From NCBI GenBank assembly GCA_944391375.1, contig CALXTJ010000001.1:1-49728 (forward strand): a stretch of 49,728 nucleotides of DNA. The letters run 5' to 3'. Of this stretch, positions 41,994-49,728 are shown piece after piece (positions within the stretch are counted from its first letter, which is position 1; every line of letters begins with the position of its first letter). The notes under the pieces are model-generated. The model saw only the letters and a list, made by a program, of their open reading frames with translations. It was not told the origin of the DNA and did not search any database. Source of the DNA: an uncultured Alphaproteobacteria bacterium (GTDB taxonomy: Bacteria; Pseudomonadota; Alphaproteobacteria; RF32; CAG-239). Made by a program: the position numbers and the translations under genes.

Positions 41994-44900
41994 ATGAGAA
42001 AATATGGTATACGAATTTTATCAACATTTTTTCTGGCCGCATTGTCTTTTTCGGAAGTCTATGCGTTTATGATGCCTCCGGTTTTACCGACATCTCCGTC
42101 TTTGGATTTTGGCGGCGATGCGATGCTTACGGCCGAGGGAATAGCTAAAAAAAGTTTAGCGGTGGTTGATGAAGCCCAAAGGGTTCAGGGGGAAGTTATA
42201 AGTTCTTTAAAATCTATTGATTTAAAATTTCCATTTAAATTGGATACATCACTTTTTGCCAAAAAAGGTGATGGAATGTGGATTAGCAGTGCTCGTAAAA
42301 TTGAAAAATCCAAAATAGCCGATATCACGGATGAAGATTCCATAGTTGAAGCTTTTTATGAGTTGTTTTTAACCTATCCTACGGATATTATTGCCGAATT
42401 CCCACATAATCCGGAGGCCGTAAAGCAAGCGTATCGTAATAAGTCGGTTGAGTTTGGTAACGATACCATGGTGGAAATGTATATCACCGTTCGGGAGCTT
42501 GAAGAAAAAATGCAAACTCTTAAAGAGGAATATGAGTCTTTAAGAACTTGTTATGTTGAAGGTAATGCCGACAGTAGTGATATTTGCGAGAGTGCCTCCC
42601 CAAATGATGATGAACTAGGTGTTTGGAGTAACTATTATAAACTAAATGCAATTTACGATTCTATTTTAAAGATTACGGAAGAGCTTATGGTTTTAAAAGC
42701 TCAGTACGAAGTGGCACAGGCCGTTCAAGCCGGTATAGAACCGATGATGCCTGAAGAAGAAAATACCGAAGGGGAACAATCATCATCAAGCACGGATGAT
42801 CAGGCTTGGCTTGATAATAATGGAATATTCAATCACACAATATCATTAGGGTATGCACAAATACTTTCTTCTGCAAATAATACGGCGTCATCGGCCAATA
42901 ATTTTTCAAGTTCGTCAACATCAGCTAATTATATGAGCGGAGGGACTCAAGCAAGTTCTGCGACCACTCTGAGCAATATGGAAACAAGTAAAGAAGCAAC
43001 ATCTTTGTTAAAAACCGAGGGTGAGACCTTTGGTGGATTTGAATTAACCAATAAAAATGCGGTTGCCGAGGCCCCGGATTCGCGTTTAGAGCCGGCGGAG
43101 GCCAAACAGTATGAGGCCAAATCGCCTTTTGCAGGAACAGCAGAGAAAGCTCAAACTATTTCATCATTAAGTACATTGCCGACTTCATCGTCGGCTATGG
43201 ACAGCAGTGTAAATGGAGTTGCCGCCGGCAGTGTAAATGGAGTTGCCGCCGGCAGTGTAAATGGAGTTGCCGCCAGCAGTGCAAAGGGAGTTTCTTCAAT
43301 AAATTCTGCGACCACTCTGAGCAATATGGAAACAAGTCAAGAAGCAACATCTTTGTCAAAAACCGAGGGTGAAACCTTTGGCGGATTTGAATTGACCAAT
43401 AAAAATGCGGTTGCCGAGGTCCCGGATTTGCGTTTAGAGCCGGCGGAGGCCAAACAGTATGAGGCCAAATCGCCTTTTGCAGGAACGGCAGATCAGTTTC
43501 AATCTTTAGCGGAAAGCAATAATGCTTACAAAACTTTGCAAGACGCAATGAAAGCCCATAATTTAAAGCAACAGTTATCCGAATATAAAAATACTTTTGT
43601 TGAATATAATAAAATGGTAGAGCTGCATCAAAAAGCGATTGAACAGTTAATGAAGTCGGAACAGTGCGTGGTTGATTATTTGAATCAGTATTACAAAGAT
43701 GGCCAAAAAGTGTGGCTGGGTAACGGTTGCAGTTATTCCGGAAACAATATTGTGTGCGATTCCGGACGAGCACTTACGGCTGATAATTTACAAAATTTAT
43801 TACCCGGAGACGGTCTGTGTGCCAATAATCAAAACATGATATGCAGCAACTACGGCATCAATTCTTATTCCAGTCGCGGAGGAATGAGCGGATGGTTGAT
43901 TTCGGCTTATAAATTGGCTAAAGCGGAAACGGCCGTAACTTTGACCGATGAAGATTTTGCCACCAGTGAACGAGAAGATAAAAGTTATACGGCTGCCGAT
44001 ATGGAAGCTCAGGCCGAGGAGCTGCAAGCTCAAAATGAATCGGGATTACAAGACAGTTCCATGTTAAAGCCGAGCAAAGAAGAGGAGGTGGAAGCCGGTA
44101 GTCGGCAAGAGGCACTTATAAGTTGGCAGTTAGGAGCGGAGCTGGCTAAAGAAATAGGAAAAGATATGGGTTCATCGGTTCCTAAGTGGGGAGAAATTAA
44201 ATCCACCTACAAAATATGGAATGACGAGAAGTATTTTTATAATCAGTATTTAAAAGAAAAATATCAAAACATGAAATATTATATTCGTGATTTGGATATG
44301 AGAGTTGTGGCTGTGGAGTTGGCCAAACAGATAAACGATTCAATGGAAGATGAGGAGGATAGCTGGCTGGATCTTGAAGTAACATTGGAAGATGTAAAAG
44401 CCTATAACAGCCAAGCCTTGGAAAATCTTTTGCCGCTGGCTCAAGAAGCTTATGCAACCGCTCCGGTTTCGGAAGTAGAGTTGGTACAAGAGGCCTCAAG
44501 AGCCAGTCTCAATCAGTTAAGGTCAGATTTAGATACCGCCTTGGATAGTTTGAATACTAAAAAAGCAAACACTTATGAACAATTGGACACGGCTAACATA
44601 AAGCTGAATGATATGAAAGAAGCCTATAATACGGCGGTTGAAAATAGGCAGAATGCAGAGGCCAATGTTGAGTATCAGGAGCAAGTTATTCAAAATTCAC
44701 AGGCTAAAAAGGCCCAATCGGCAGATTACAAAACTAATTTTGAAAACGAGGCAGAAAATGAAATAGCCACATCGGAAAAAACCATAGAAACCTCGCTTGA
44801 GCAAGAAGAGACAGCAATGTTGCAGACGGATAATCAGCGAGATGCCATTTATGAGCTAAATTCCGAATTAAGCGGAGTAGAAGATGACATTGAGCGTCAA

Positions 44901-46562
44901 AAAAATGATTATGCGACCACAGCTTCATCCGTAGAATATGAAAATCGGAAAAAAGTTGAGAATGCGTTAAAACAATTGGCCGACAGTAAAGCGGAGGTAT
45001 CGTTATCGGAAAGTCCGTTTTTATCAAAAGGTTTAGATTTTCAGAGTGATTTTTTAGCACTTAAGCAACAATATTTTATGTCGCTTATAGGTTTAGTTGA
45101 TAAGGCTCTGGAAAATGCCAAAGAACAAGCCATTGCCGCCGTGGAAGAAGGATATGAAAAAATCGGTTATCTTGGCGACGGTAAATACGGAATATCCGGA
45201 GGAGGCAGTGTTCGCAATATTCACCGAGAGATAATGGAAAATATATCACAAATCCAGCCGGAGATAGATTTAAGCGGTCCTTTGGGATACATGCTGGAGG
45301 CTCAGGCGGTCAGTCTGTTGGTGCAGGAAGCGTTTTCCAAAGCTTTAACGGAGAATGTTTGTCCTGATGAAAGTTGTTATGCTGCCGACAGTCGGTTTTT
45401 TGTGGGAGCATCGCCTAAGAAGGAAGATTTTCAAGCTCCCAAAAGTATGAGTGCCGGTTATACGGCACCTTTAAGGGAAGTGGTGCATTTTGATAATGTT
45501 GACTTTGAAAGTGTGATTAAATCAGACAGTTGGTATACAACGCGGCAAGATTTTTTAAATTACGGCCAAGATATTCCGCAAATTTGGAAAACCATACTAA
45601 CGCCCGGAGGTTTTGTGGAAAGAGATGTAGATATTGCAGAGATTTTAAGTCATAATCAAGGAGCGTCGGATGTTATCGGCAGAGGCACCGAATATCCGTG
45701 TACGGTAGGCAAATATGACCTGGATATTTATGATGGAGAAGTATATGTATACGATTCCGAATCAGATAAACGTAAACGCACATGCAATAATGTTACAAGC
45801 GTTAATGTATACTTTAACAACATAATTAAGCTGGGGTTAAAAGACGGAGGCAGTATGTCCGGTAAATACGAAAAGCCTGAAACCAATAATAAGTTCAGTG
45901 AATTGGCAGTACTTTTGCAGTATAATGATACTGACGGAGGAGGCCTGACTTTTAATGATAAGATAAAAGAAATAATGCAGTTTTATGAAGATACCGAAAA
46001 TGCCACGGATACGGATGATGAGGATAATGAAAAATATAAAAGTTATGAAAAGCAATTACTGACCAAGAATCAATTCAGCGATTACTTAAGTTTTGTGGAG
46101 CTTGAACAAATTTATCAGGAAGCGGTAGATGAGTTAAATGTTAAAATAGAAGAGGTAAGGAATACTTTAAGCGAAGCTCTGCAAGAGGTTGGTTATACTC
46201 CGGCGTCCGATTTTAATTTAGCGGATGAAAAAACCTATAACGAAATATTGGAAGCATTGGAAAGCCGTAAAAACACACTGTTATCGCAAGCCGTGTCGCA
46301 AACACAAAAGTTGCAGCCGTTAAACGATACATTATCTGAAAAGATAGAACAGATTAACAAAGTGTTGAGTGCTTTGCAAATGGATAAGGATGAAATGGTA
46401 TTATTAAGCGACAACATGTCCGGAGACAGTGACTTATCGGAACAAATAAAGAGCAAACAAACCGATAATCAAGTTCGGTCCGAATACAACAAAGAAGCGG
46501 AAGATGAGTTTGAACGCAATTTAAATTCGTTTGAAGAGCCGTATTGTGCAATATATAATTAA
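41994..46562 (+). CDS. Giant exported coiled-coil protein with internal duplications (1522 residues)
   Basis: After a signal peptide (cut near VYAF, about 25) there is no further membrane segment, so it is not VirB6. Regions: helical N-terminal domain (about 40-250); Ser/Thr-rich stretch with a 63-residue direct duplication and an octapeptide repeat (about 285-500); a Cys-bearing domain (SEQCVVDYLN, GNGCSYSG, GDGLCANNQNMICS, about 555-625); a long coiled coil (about 825-1020); a second globular part with Cys (NVCPDESCY); and a C-terminal coiled coil. AGGGGGATAAG precedes the ATG. Surface fibre, effector or pore component are all possible; no function can be assigned. Confidence 0.7.
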   Translation: MRKYGIRILSTFFLAALSFSEVYAFMMPPVLPTSPSLDFGGDAMLTAEGIAKKSLAVVDEAQRVQGEVISSLKSIDLKFPFKLDTSLFAKKGDGMWISSARKIEKSKIADITDEDSIVEAFYELFLTYPTDIIAEFPHNPEAVKQAYRNKSVEFGNDTMVEMYITVRELEEKMQTLKEEYESLRTCYVEGNADSSDICESASPNDDELGVWSNYYKLNAIYDSILKITEELMVLKAQYEVAQAVQAGIEPMMPEEENTEGEQSSSSTDDQAWLDNNGIFNHTISLGYAQILSSANNTASSANNFSSSSTSANYMSGGTQASSATTLSNMETSKEATSLLKTEGETFGGFELTNKNAVAEAPDSRLEPAEAKQYEAKSPFAGTAEKAQTISSLSTLPTSSSAMDSSVNGVAAGSVNGVAAGSVNGVAASSAKGVSSINSATTLSNMETSQEATSLSKTEGETFGGFELTNKNAVAEVPDLRLEPAEAKQYEAKSPFAGTADQFQSLAESNNAYKTLQDAMKAHNLKQQLSEYKNTFVEYNKMVELHQKAIEQLMKSEQCVVDYLNQYYKDGQKVWLGNGCSYSGNNIVCDSGRALTADNLQNLLPGDGLCANNQNMICSNYGINSYSSRGGMSGWLISAYKLAKAETAVTLTDEDFATSEREDKSYTAADMEAQAEELQAQNESGLQDSSMLKPSKEEEVEAGSRQEALISWQLGAELAKEIGKDMGSSVPKWGEIKSTYKIWNDEKYFYNQYLKEKYQNMKYYIRDLDMRVVAVELAKQINDSMEDEEDSWLDLEVTLEDVKAYNSQALENLLPLAQEAYATAPVSEVELVQEASRASLNQLRSDLDTALDSLNTKKANTYEQLDTANIKLNDMKEAYNTAVENRQNAEANVEYQEQVIQNSQAKKAQSADYKTNFENEAENEIATSEKTIETSLEQEETAMLQTDNQRDAIYELNSELSGVEDDIERQKNDYATTASSVEYENRKKVENALKQLADSKAEVSLSESPFLSKGLDFQSDFLALKQQYFMSLIGLVDKALENAKEQAIAAVEEGYEKIGYLGDGKYGISGGGSVRNIHREIMENISQIQPEIDLSGPLGYMLEAQAVSLLVQEAFSKALTENVCPDESCYAADSRFFVGASPKKEDFQAPKSMSAGYTAPLREVVHFDNVDFESVIKSDSWYTTRQDFLNYGQDIPQIWKTILTPGGFVERDVDIAEILSHNQGASDVIGRGTEYPCTVGKYDLDIYDGEVYVYDSESDKRKRTCNNVTSVNVYFNNIIKLGLKDGGSMSGKYEKPETNNKFSELAVLLQYNDTDGGGLTFNDKIKEIMQFYEDTENATDTDDEDNEKYKSYEKQLLTKNQFSDYLSFVELEQIYQEAVDELNVKIEEVRNTLSEALQEVGYTPASDFNLADEKTYNEILEALESRKNTLLSQAVSQTQKLQPLNDTLSEKIEQINKVLSALQMDKDEMVLLSDNMSGDSDLSEQIKSKQTDNQVRSEYNKEAEDEFERNLNSFEEPYCAIYN
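42956..43144 (+). repeat. 189-bp direct repeat, copy 1
   Basis: This segment and 43304-43492 are near-identical 189-bp copies in the same frame, encoding 63 residues with SNMETS, ETFGGFELTNKNAVAE and LEPAEAKQYEAKSPFAGTA. Only a few bases differ, so the duplication is recent or homogenised. Confidence 0.92.
43206..43289 (+). repeat. 24-bp tandem repeat (SVNGVAAG, 3.5 copies)
   Basis: Units begin at 43206, 43230 and 43254, with a diverged partial unit at 43278. Units 1 and 2 are identical. They lie between the two 189-bp copies and keep the reading frame. Confidence 0.9.
43304..43492 (+). repeat. 189-bp direct repeat, copy 2
   Basis: Second copy of the segment at 42956-43144. Differences include Lys to Gln, Leu to Ser, Ala to Val and Ser to Leu codons. 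Confidence 0.92.
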
Positions 46563-46577
46563 AAAAAGAGGTAACAG

Positions 46578-47336
46578 ATGCAAAATCAATTAGGTACGGG
46601 CACGGAAAATTTAGCAATTACGGATGCAAACTCTCAGAAGGCCCCTATGCATTACATAACCGAGAATGCTGCGGATGTTAAAGGAGCCAAGGAGTTATAT
46701 TATTGTTGGTTGTCAAGATTAGTAATGTTATTTGCCATATTATCTCTTGGCTTTTTTGCAAGTAGTTCGTTGGTGTTGTTCAAACTGGTTCCGGAAGTTA
46801 CGGTAGAACCGTTTTTAATAATCAAGCAGGATAACTCAGATTCCATGGTTCGTTACGAAGCCATAGCCAAAGACATGGCATCATCCAATCAGATGATGGA
46901 AACCTTTATCAAGCAATATGTAATAGTCCGCAATACGGTATTAAACGATGAAAGAGAGATGCAAACGCGATGGTTTGGCGGCGGTATGTTGGCATATTTA
47001 TCATCCTCAAAAGTATTTGCCGATTTTGAAAAGCAGCAATTGCCGCAATTAAATGAGTTATTAAAAAACAAAGTGGTACGAGATGTTGAAATAATCTCCA
47101 TCGGCCGTATCGGAGGGGAAAAGAGTCCGGTATGGAAAGTAGATTTCCGTACCTATGATTTATCGCCCGAGGTCAGAAATGATCAGGTAGGGAGTATGGT
47201 TTTGGTTACCAAATACTGGACGGCATCGGTTACGGGATTTTTTATACCCGAAAGAATGTTTATGTCCAAGCGTTTAATGAATCCGTTAGGATTTACGGTA
47301 ACAAGATATTCACAAACAGAAGTTGAAATTCTTTAA
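46578..47336 (+). CDS. virB8: VirB8-like T4SS protein, copy 1
   Basis: This encodes 252 residues. A cytoplasmic N-terminus (about 1-45) and one membrane helix (about 49-72, RLVMLFAILSLGFFASSSLVLF) precede a periplasmic domain with PEVTVEPFLIIKQ, MMETFIKQYVIVRNTVL, YWTASVTGFF and NPLGFTVTRYS. The NPLGF ending is a VirB8 hallmark. VirB8 is an inner-membrane assembly factor that contacts VirB9 and VirB10. GAGGTAACAG precedes the ATG. It differs strongly from the second copy at 47680. Confidence 0.9.
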   Translation: MQNQLGTGTENLAITDANSQKAPMHYITENAADVKGAKELYYCWLSRLVMLFAILSLGFFASSSLVLFKLVPEVTVEPFLIIKQDNSDSMVRYEAIAKDMASSNQMMETFIKQYVIVRNTVLNDEREMQTRWFGGGMLAYLSSSKVFADFEKQQLPQLNELLKNKVVRDVEIISIGRIGGEKSPVWKVDFRTYDLSPEVRNDQVGSMVLVTKYWTASVTGFFIPERMFMSKRLMNPLGFTVTRYSQTEVEIL

Positions 47337-47420
47337 TTTATTTTAATCTTTTTGTTTTACGATAGAATAAAAAAGTTCCCAAGTTGTTGATAAGTTGGGG
47401 ATTTAAGAGGTTCGTGTTAG

Positions 47421-47446
47421 ACTTTAAATAATAAAAAGTTTAAAGT
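47421..47446. promoter_or_regulatory. Inverted repeat in the gap before the VirB7-like gene
   Basis: ACTTTAAA (47421-47428) is mirrored by TTTAAAGT (47439-47446) with a 10-bp spacer, in the 139-bp gap between copy 1 of virB8 and the lipoprotein gene. It may be an operator or an RNA hairpin. Being A/T-rich it could occur by chance. Confidence 0.35.
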
Positions 47447-47475
47447 GATATGTGTATTTAACAAAGGAAAAGCCA

Positions 47476-47664
47476 ATGTATAAGAAAATTGTTTTAGTAA
47501 TAGCGGTATTGATACTGTCGGCATGCGGTTTATTCGGTTCTTATTATGAGCCGGAACCGGTGGGGATAGGTAAAGATGTCAATGAGCTTAAACTATCGCC
47601 GTGTGCATGTATAGAAGTAGAATTGCCGCAAACATTACCTGATTGGTTTGTAGCGGTAATATAA
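47476..47664 (+). CDS. virB7: VirB7-like small lipoprotein
   Basis: This encodes 62 residues from the ATG at 47476 with AAAGGAAAAG upstream. A lipoprotein signal ends LILSAC (Cys17). The mature part has PEPVGIGKDVNELKLSPCAC and two adjacent Cys that could form a disulfide with a partner such as VirB9. Size, lipidation and position between virB8 and virB8/virB9 genes fit VirB7; there is little sequence to confirm it. Confidence 0.65.
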   Translation: MYKKIVLVIAVLILSACGLFGSYYEPEPVGIGKDVNELKLSPCACIEVELPQTLPDWFVAVI

Positions 47665-47679
47665 GGTTAGGAAGGTAAC

Positions 47680-48423
47680 ATGGTTGACCGCCTCGGAGTA
47701 AATAATGAGCAACAAAGGCTTCTGGCCGGAAGAGCCGGAGGTCCGAAGCGAGTTGTTCGTCGGCCGCAAGCCAAAAAAAGAGAAGAAGACATTATCGTTA
47801 ATGCCAGTGAAAAGCGTTATTTGTGGACGGCGCGTGCTTTTGCGGTTGTGGTAGCCATAAGCTTATGTTGTAATTTAGTGCTGATATTAGCAATTGCACA
47901 ATTAGTTCCGTTGTACCGATTAGAGCCGTTTTTGCTTACCTTTGAAAACAAGGAGGAGCAAGTGTACGATATAGTTCCGCTCAGCAACATGTCAGATCAA
48001 AAAGCCATAACGGAAGTGTTTGTCAGAGAATATGTTTTGTTAAGAAGTGCTTTCACCAATGATATAGCTGAAATGGAATCACGGTGGATGCCCGGTTCGC
48101 AATTGCAGGAGATGTCATCATCGGCGGTTTATCAGTCGTTTATAGATAAAACGGCAAAACCGGCATTAGAGATTATTCGTAAGCGAGGTTTAATTCGTTT
48201 AGTGCGGATTATGACCGTTAATGAATTAGGCAAAGGATTATGGCAGGTTGAGTATGAAACCAGAGATATGTATCCGGATTCGGCAACTCCGGATGTAAAT
48301 TATTGGACGGCATCATTAAGAATTATGTATCGTGAAAAAACTGTAAAATATGGTGAAAGATTAAACAATCCGGTAGGATTTACCGTGGTCAGATACTCTC
48401 TTTCACATAATAAGACCGAATAG
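47680..48423 (+). CDS. virB8: VirB8-like T4SS protein, copy 2
   Basis: This encodes 247 residues. A basic cytoplasmic N-terminus (RRPQAKKREED) and one membrane helix (about 53-75) precede the VirB8 domain: PLYRLEPFLLTF, ITEVFVREYVLLRSAF, YWTASLRIMYREK and NPVGFTVVRYS. It is followed by virB9 after 17 bp, the usual VirB8-VirB9 order, so it is the better candidate for the canonical VirB8. Two VirB8 proteins flank the VirB7-like gene. Confidence 0.9.
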   Translation: MVDRLGVNNEQQRLLAGRAGGPKRVVRRPQAKKREEDIIVNASEKRYLWTARAFAVVVAISLCCNLVLILAIAQLVPLYRLEPFLLTFENKEEQVYDIVPLSNMSDQKAITEVFVREYVLLRSAFTNDIAEMESRWMPGSQLQEMSSSAVYQSFIDKTAKPALEIIRKRGLIRLVRIMTVNELGKGLWQVEYETRDMYPDSATPDVNYWTASLRIMYREKTVKYGERLNNPVGFTVVRYSLSHNKTE

Positions 48424-48440
48424 ATAAAGGTGTATGTAAA

Positions 48441-49728
48441 ATGAAACATTGTTTAACAAAAATAATAACCGTATGCGGGCTGGCCGTATTTTCAACGGCA
48501 GCACATAGCCAAGCCACGATTGACAGTTTGAATCAAAATGCTGATCAGAGCCAAGGCATGTATCAACCCATGAATATGAGTTACATGGGAGGCGGCGGCA
48601 TAAATTCCTTGGGCATGGTGCAAAGTGCATGGCTTGATCCTTTACAAAATTTGGGTGAGGGCCAAAGCAAGCCGGCCTATTCGCGTTATTATTGGTCGCC
48701 TGATTTAGTGCTTCCGGTTCGTCTCCGTGAGGGCATGTTGACGCTTATCAATTTTCCGGAATGGGAAATGGTGGAAGATGTATATATCGGCGACAGCAAA
48801 ACTTTTGACGGCCGTATTTCAGGTCCCAACACCTTGTTGTTGTATCCTAAATCGGGAGCGATGGTTGGTGTAGATACCAACATTATAGTTTTTGGCCGTT
48901 CCGGCAACAAATATGCCTTTTATGCCCGCAGTGAGGGAGTAAATACGGAAAGATTGACCAATTCCATTATAGACATAGAAGTAGTGGATGAGGAAAAAAA
49001 CGGGGGATCCGTCGGAGGGTTTGGTAGCGTAGCTTCCGGCGGTAGCCGTCTTAACGCTTCGTCATATACGGGTTCAAAATCGGTAGATTCAACTTTTACC
49101 AAACGTTTTCAAAAAGAAGATTGGATACAAAGCATTCCGCTTGATCCGACGAAGTTTCGTTTTGATATAGAGATATATGTTCCTAATCCGGATGATGTTA
49201 TCATAGCACCGGAAAGAGTATGGAGAGATGATATTTTCACATACATAGATTTAGGCGAAAAAGCACTGAACATGGTGCAGCGTCCGATAGTAACCTTAAT
49301 TGTTGAAAGGGTTGAAACACCGGTAGGTTTCAGAACGGCCGGCCCTAACAATCGGTTAATTATCGTGGAAGGTATCGGTGATATGGTATTAAGAAACGGC
49401 AAACGGATAGTATGTTTAAAGATGCGTCGTTCCGATGATCAAGGTATGGAAGAAATTACCTATGATGAAGGTAACAGCTGGGATGTATCGCCGGCCATAC
49501 CCAATATGCAAAACAAGAGTGGTGCTTCCGGAGGAGGAATGGTACAAGGTTTTGAGCCGCAAAACTACGGAGCAAACGGATATGGCGGGACACAGTCCGG
49601 ATCAGATTTGGCGGCAGGTAATTCCGATGTTCAAAAACAAGCAGACACGACCGATTACAGCAAGATGCACAAACTGGATCATGATGATACGGTTTTAGGT
49701 CAAGGTGCTGAGTTTGCCGGTTATCGTT
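48441..49728 (+). CDS. virB9: VirB9-like T4SS core protein, 3' end cut by the window
   Basis: At least 429 residues, open at the right edge. The signal peptide ends STAAHSQ (about 23). The N-domain has YYWSPDLVLPVRLREGMLTL, GDSKTF and GVDTNIIVFGRSGNKYAFYA. The C-domain has PERVWRDDIFTYIDLG and the beta-strand region VERVETPVGFRTAG through VLRNGKRIVCLKM. Typical VirB9 is under 300 residues; here a Gly/Ser-rich insert splits the domains and a Gly/Asn/Gln-rich extension follows. It forms the outer-membrane core complex with VirB7 and VirB10. virB10 is expected just beyond the edge. Confidence 0.9.
   Translation, partial: MKHCLTKIITVCGLAVFSTAAHSQATIDSLNQNADQSQGMYQPMNMSYMGGGGINSLGMVQSAWLDPLQNLGEGQSKPAYSRYYWSPDLVLPVRLREGMLTLINFPEWEMVEDVYIGDSKTFDGRISGPNTLLLYPKSGAMVGVDTNIIVFGRSGNKYAFYARSEGVNTERLTNSIIDIEVVDEEKNGGSVGGFGSVASGGSRLNASSYTGSKSVDSTFTKRFQKEDWIQSIPLDPTKFRFDIEIYVPNPDDVIIAPERVWRDDIFTYIDLGEKALNMVQRPIVTLIVERVETPVGFRTAGPNNRLIIVEGIGDMVLRNGKRIVCLKMRRSDDQGMEEITYDEGNSWDVSPAIPNMQNKSGASGGGMVQGFEPQNYGANGYGGTQSGSDLAAGNSDVQKQADTTDYSKMHKLDHDDTVLGQGAEFAGYR

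Noticed and set aside
43195..43773. Minus-strand ORF of 192 codons
   Set aside because: It lies antisense within the giant exported protein gene, and its repeats come from the same DNA.
41994..46562. VirB6-like channel protein
   Set aside because: Only one hydrophobic segment, the signal peptide, is present; VirB6 needs several membrane helices.
35804..49728. Dot/Icm (type IVB, DotO/DotI/DotH) assignment for the secretion operon
   Set aside because: The ATPase is of VirB4 length and motif layout, a VirB3-like gene precedes it, and the NPxGF VirB8 ending and VirB9 domains fit the VirB type better; DotI and DotH share folds, so a tree is still needed.

Overview
The window looks like chromosomal DNA of an AT-rich alphaproteobacterium, possibly one of the reduced, gut- or host-associated lineages. 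The evidence is the F0 operon atpI-atpB-atpE-atpF'-atpF with two b-type subunits, the order addB-addA-trxA, an R64/TcpQ-type type IVb pilus locus beside a VirB-type type IV secretion system (T4SS), and a standard code with TGA used as stop. Taxonomy is inferred from gene content only; there is no rRNA, and I found no tRNA.

Layout. (1) 1-1900 is accessory DNA: the start of an unknown gene, a membrane-anchored protein made of two tandem copies of one Cys-containing domain, a lysozyme-like protein lacking the catalytic N-terminal lobe, and a strongly structured minus-strand RNA candidate ending in an intrinsic terminator. (2) 1901-8288 is housekeeping: gpsA, a DUF4186 gene, a sufS-sufT-sufE-sucC-sucD operon and comF. 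The sucCD pair is unusual: SucD has Tyr where the phosphorylated His should be and Lys at its partner Glu. (3) 8291-12966, minus strand: ATP synthase F0 genes, a DsbA-like thioredoxin-fold protein, a DciA/DUF721 protein, XerD and a 47-residue membrane protein. (4) 13053-21607, plus strand: aroK, rph, rdgB, addB, addA and trxA, ending in a terminator.

(5) 21737-33141 is a type IVb (R64 thin-pilus/TCP-like) assembly locus. One minus-strand operon encodes, in transcription order, an OmpA-like anchor protein, a TcpQ-domain lipoprotein, secretin PilN, PilO, PilP, assembly ATPase PilQ, platform protein PilR and a pilin-like protein. A PilT/DotB-like ATPase lies in convergent orientation on the plus strand, across a shared bidirectional terminator. 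(6) 33538-49728 (running off the end) is a divergently transcribed VirB-type T4SS operon: three different VirB2-like pilins, VirB3, VirB4, four exported coiled-coil proteins with no recognised family (one of 1522 residues, two with in-frame tandem repeats), VirB8, a small VirB7-like lipoprotein, a second VirB8, and a long VirB9. VirB6, VirB10, VirB11 and VirD4 are not seen and could lie beyond the right edge.

The most interesting region is 21737-49728: a pilus machine and a T4SS sharing one divergent intergenic region, with an expanded pilin set and a block of exported repeat-bearing proteins where VirB5/VirB6 would be expected. The second is the sucCD pair, which appears to have lost the phosphohistidine mechanism while keeping the fold.
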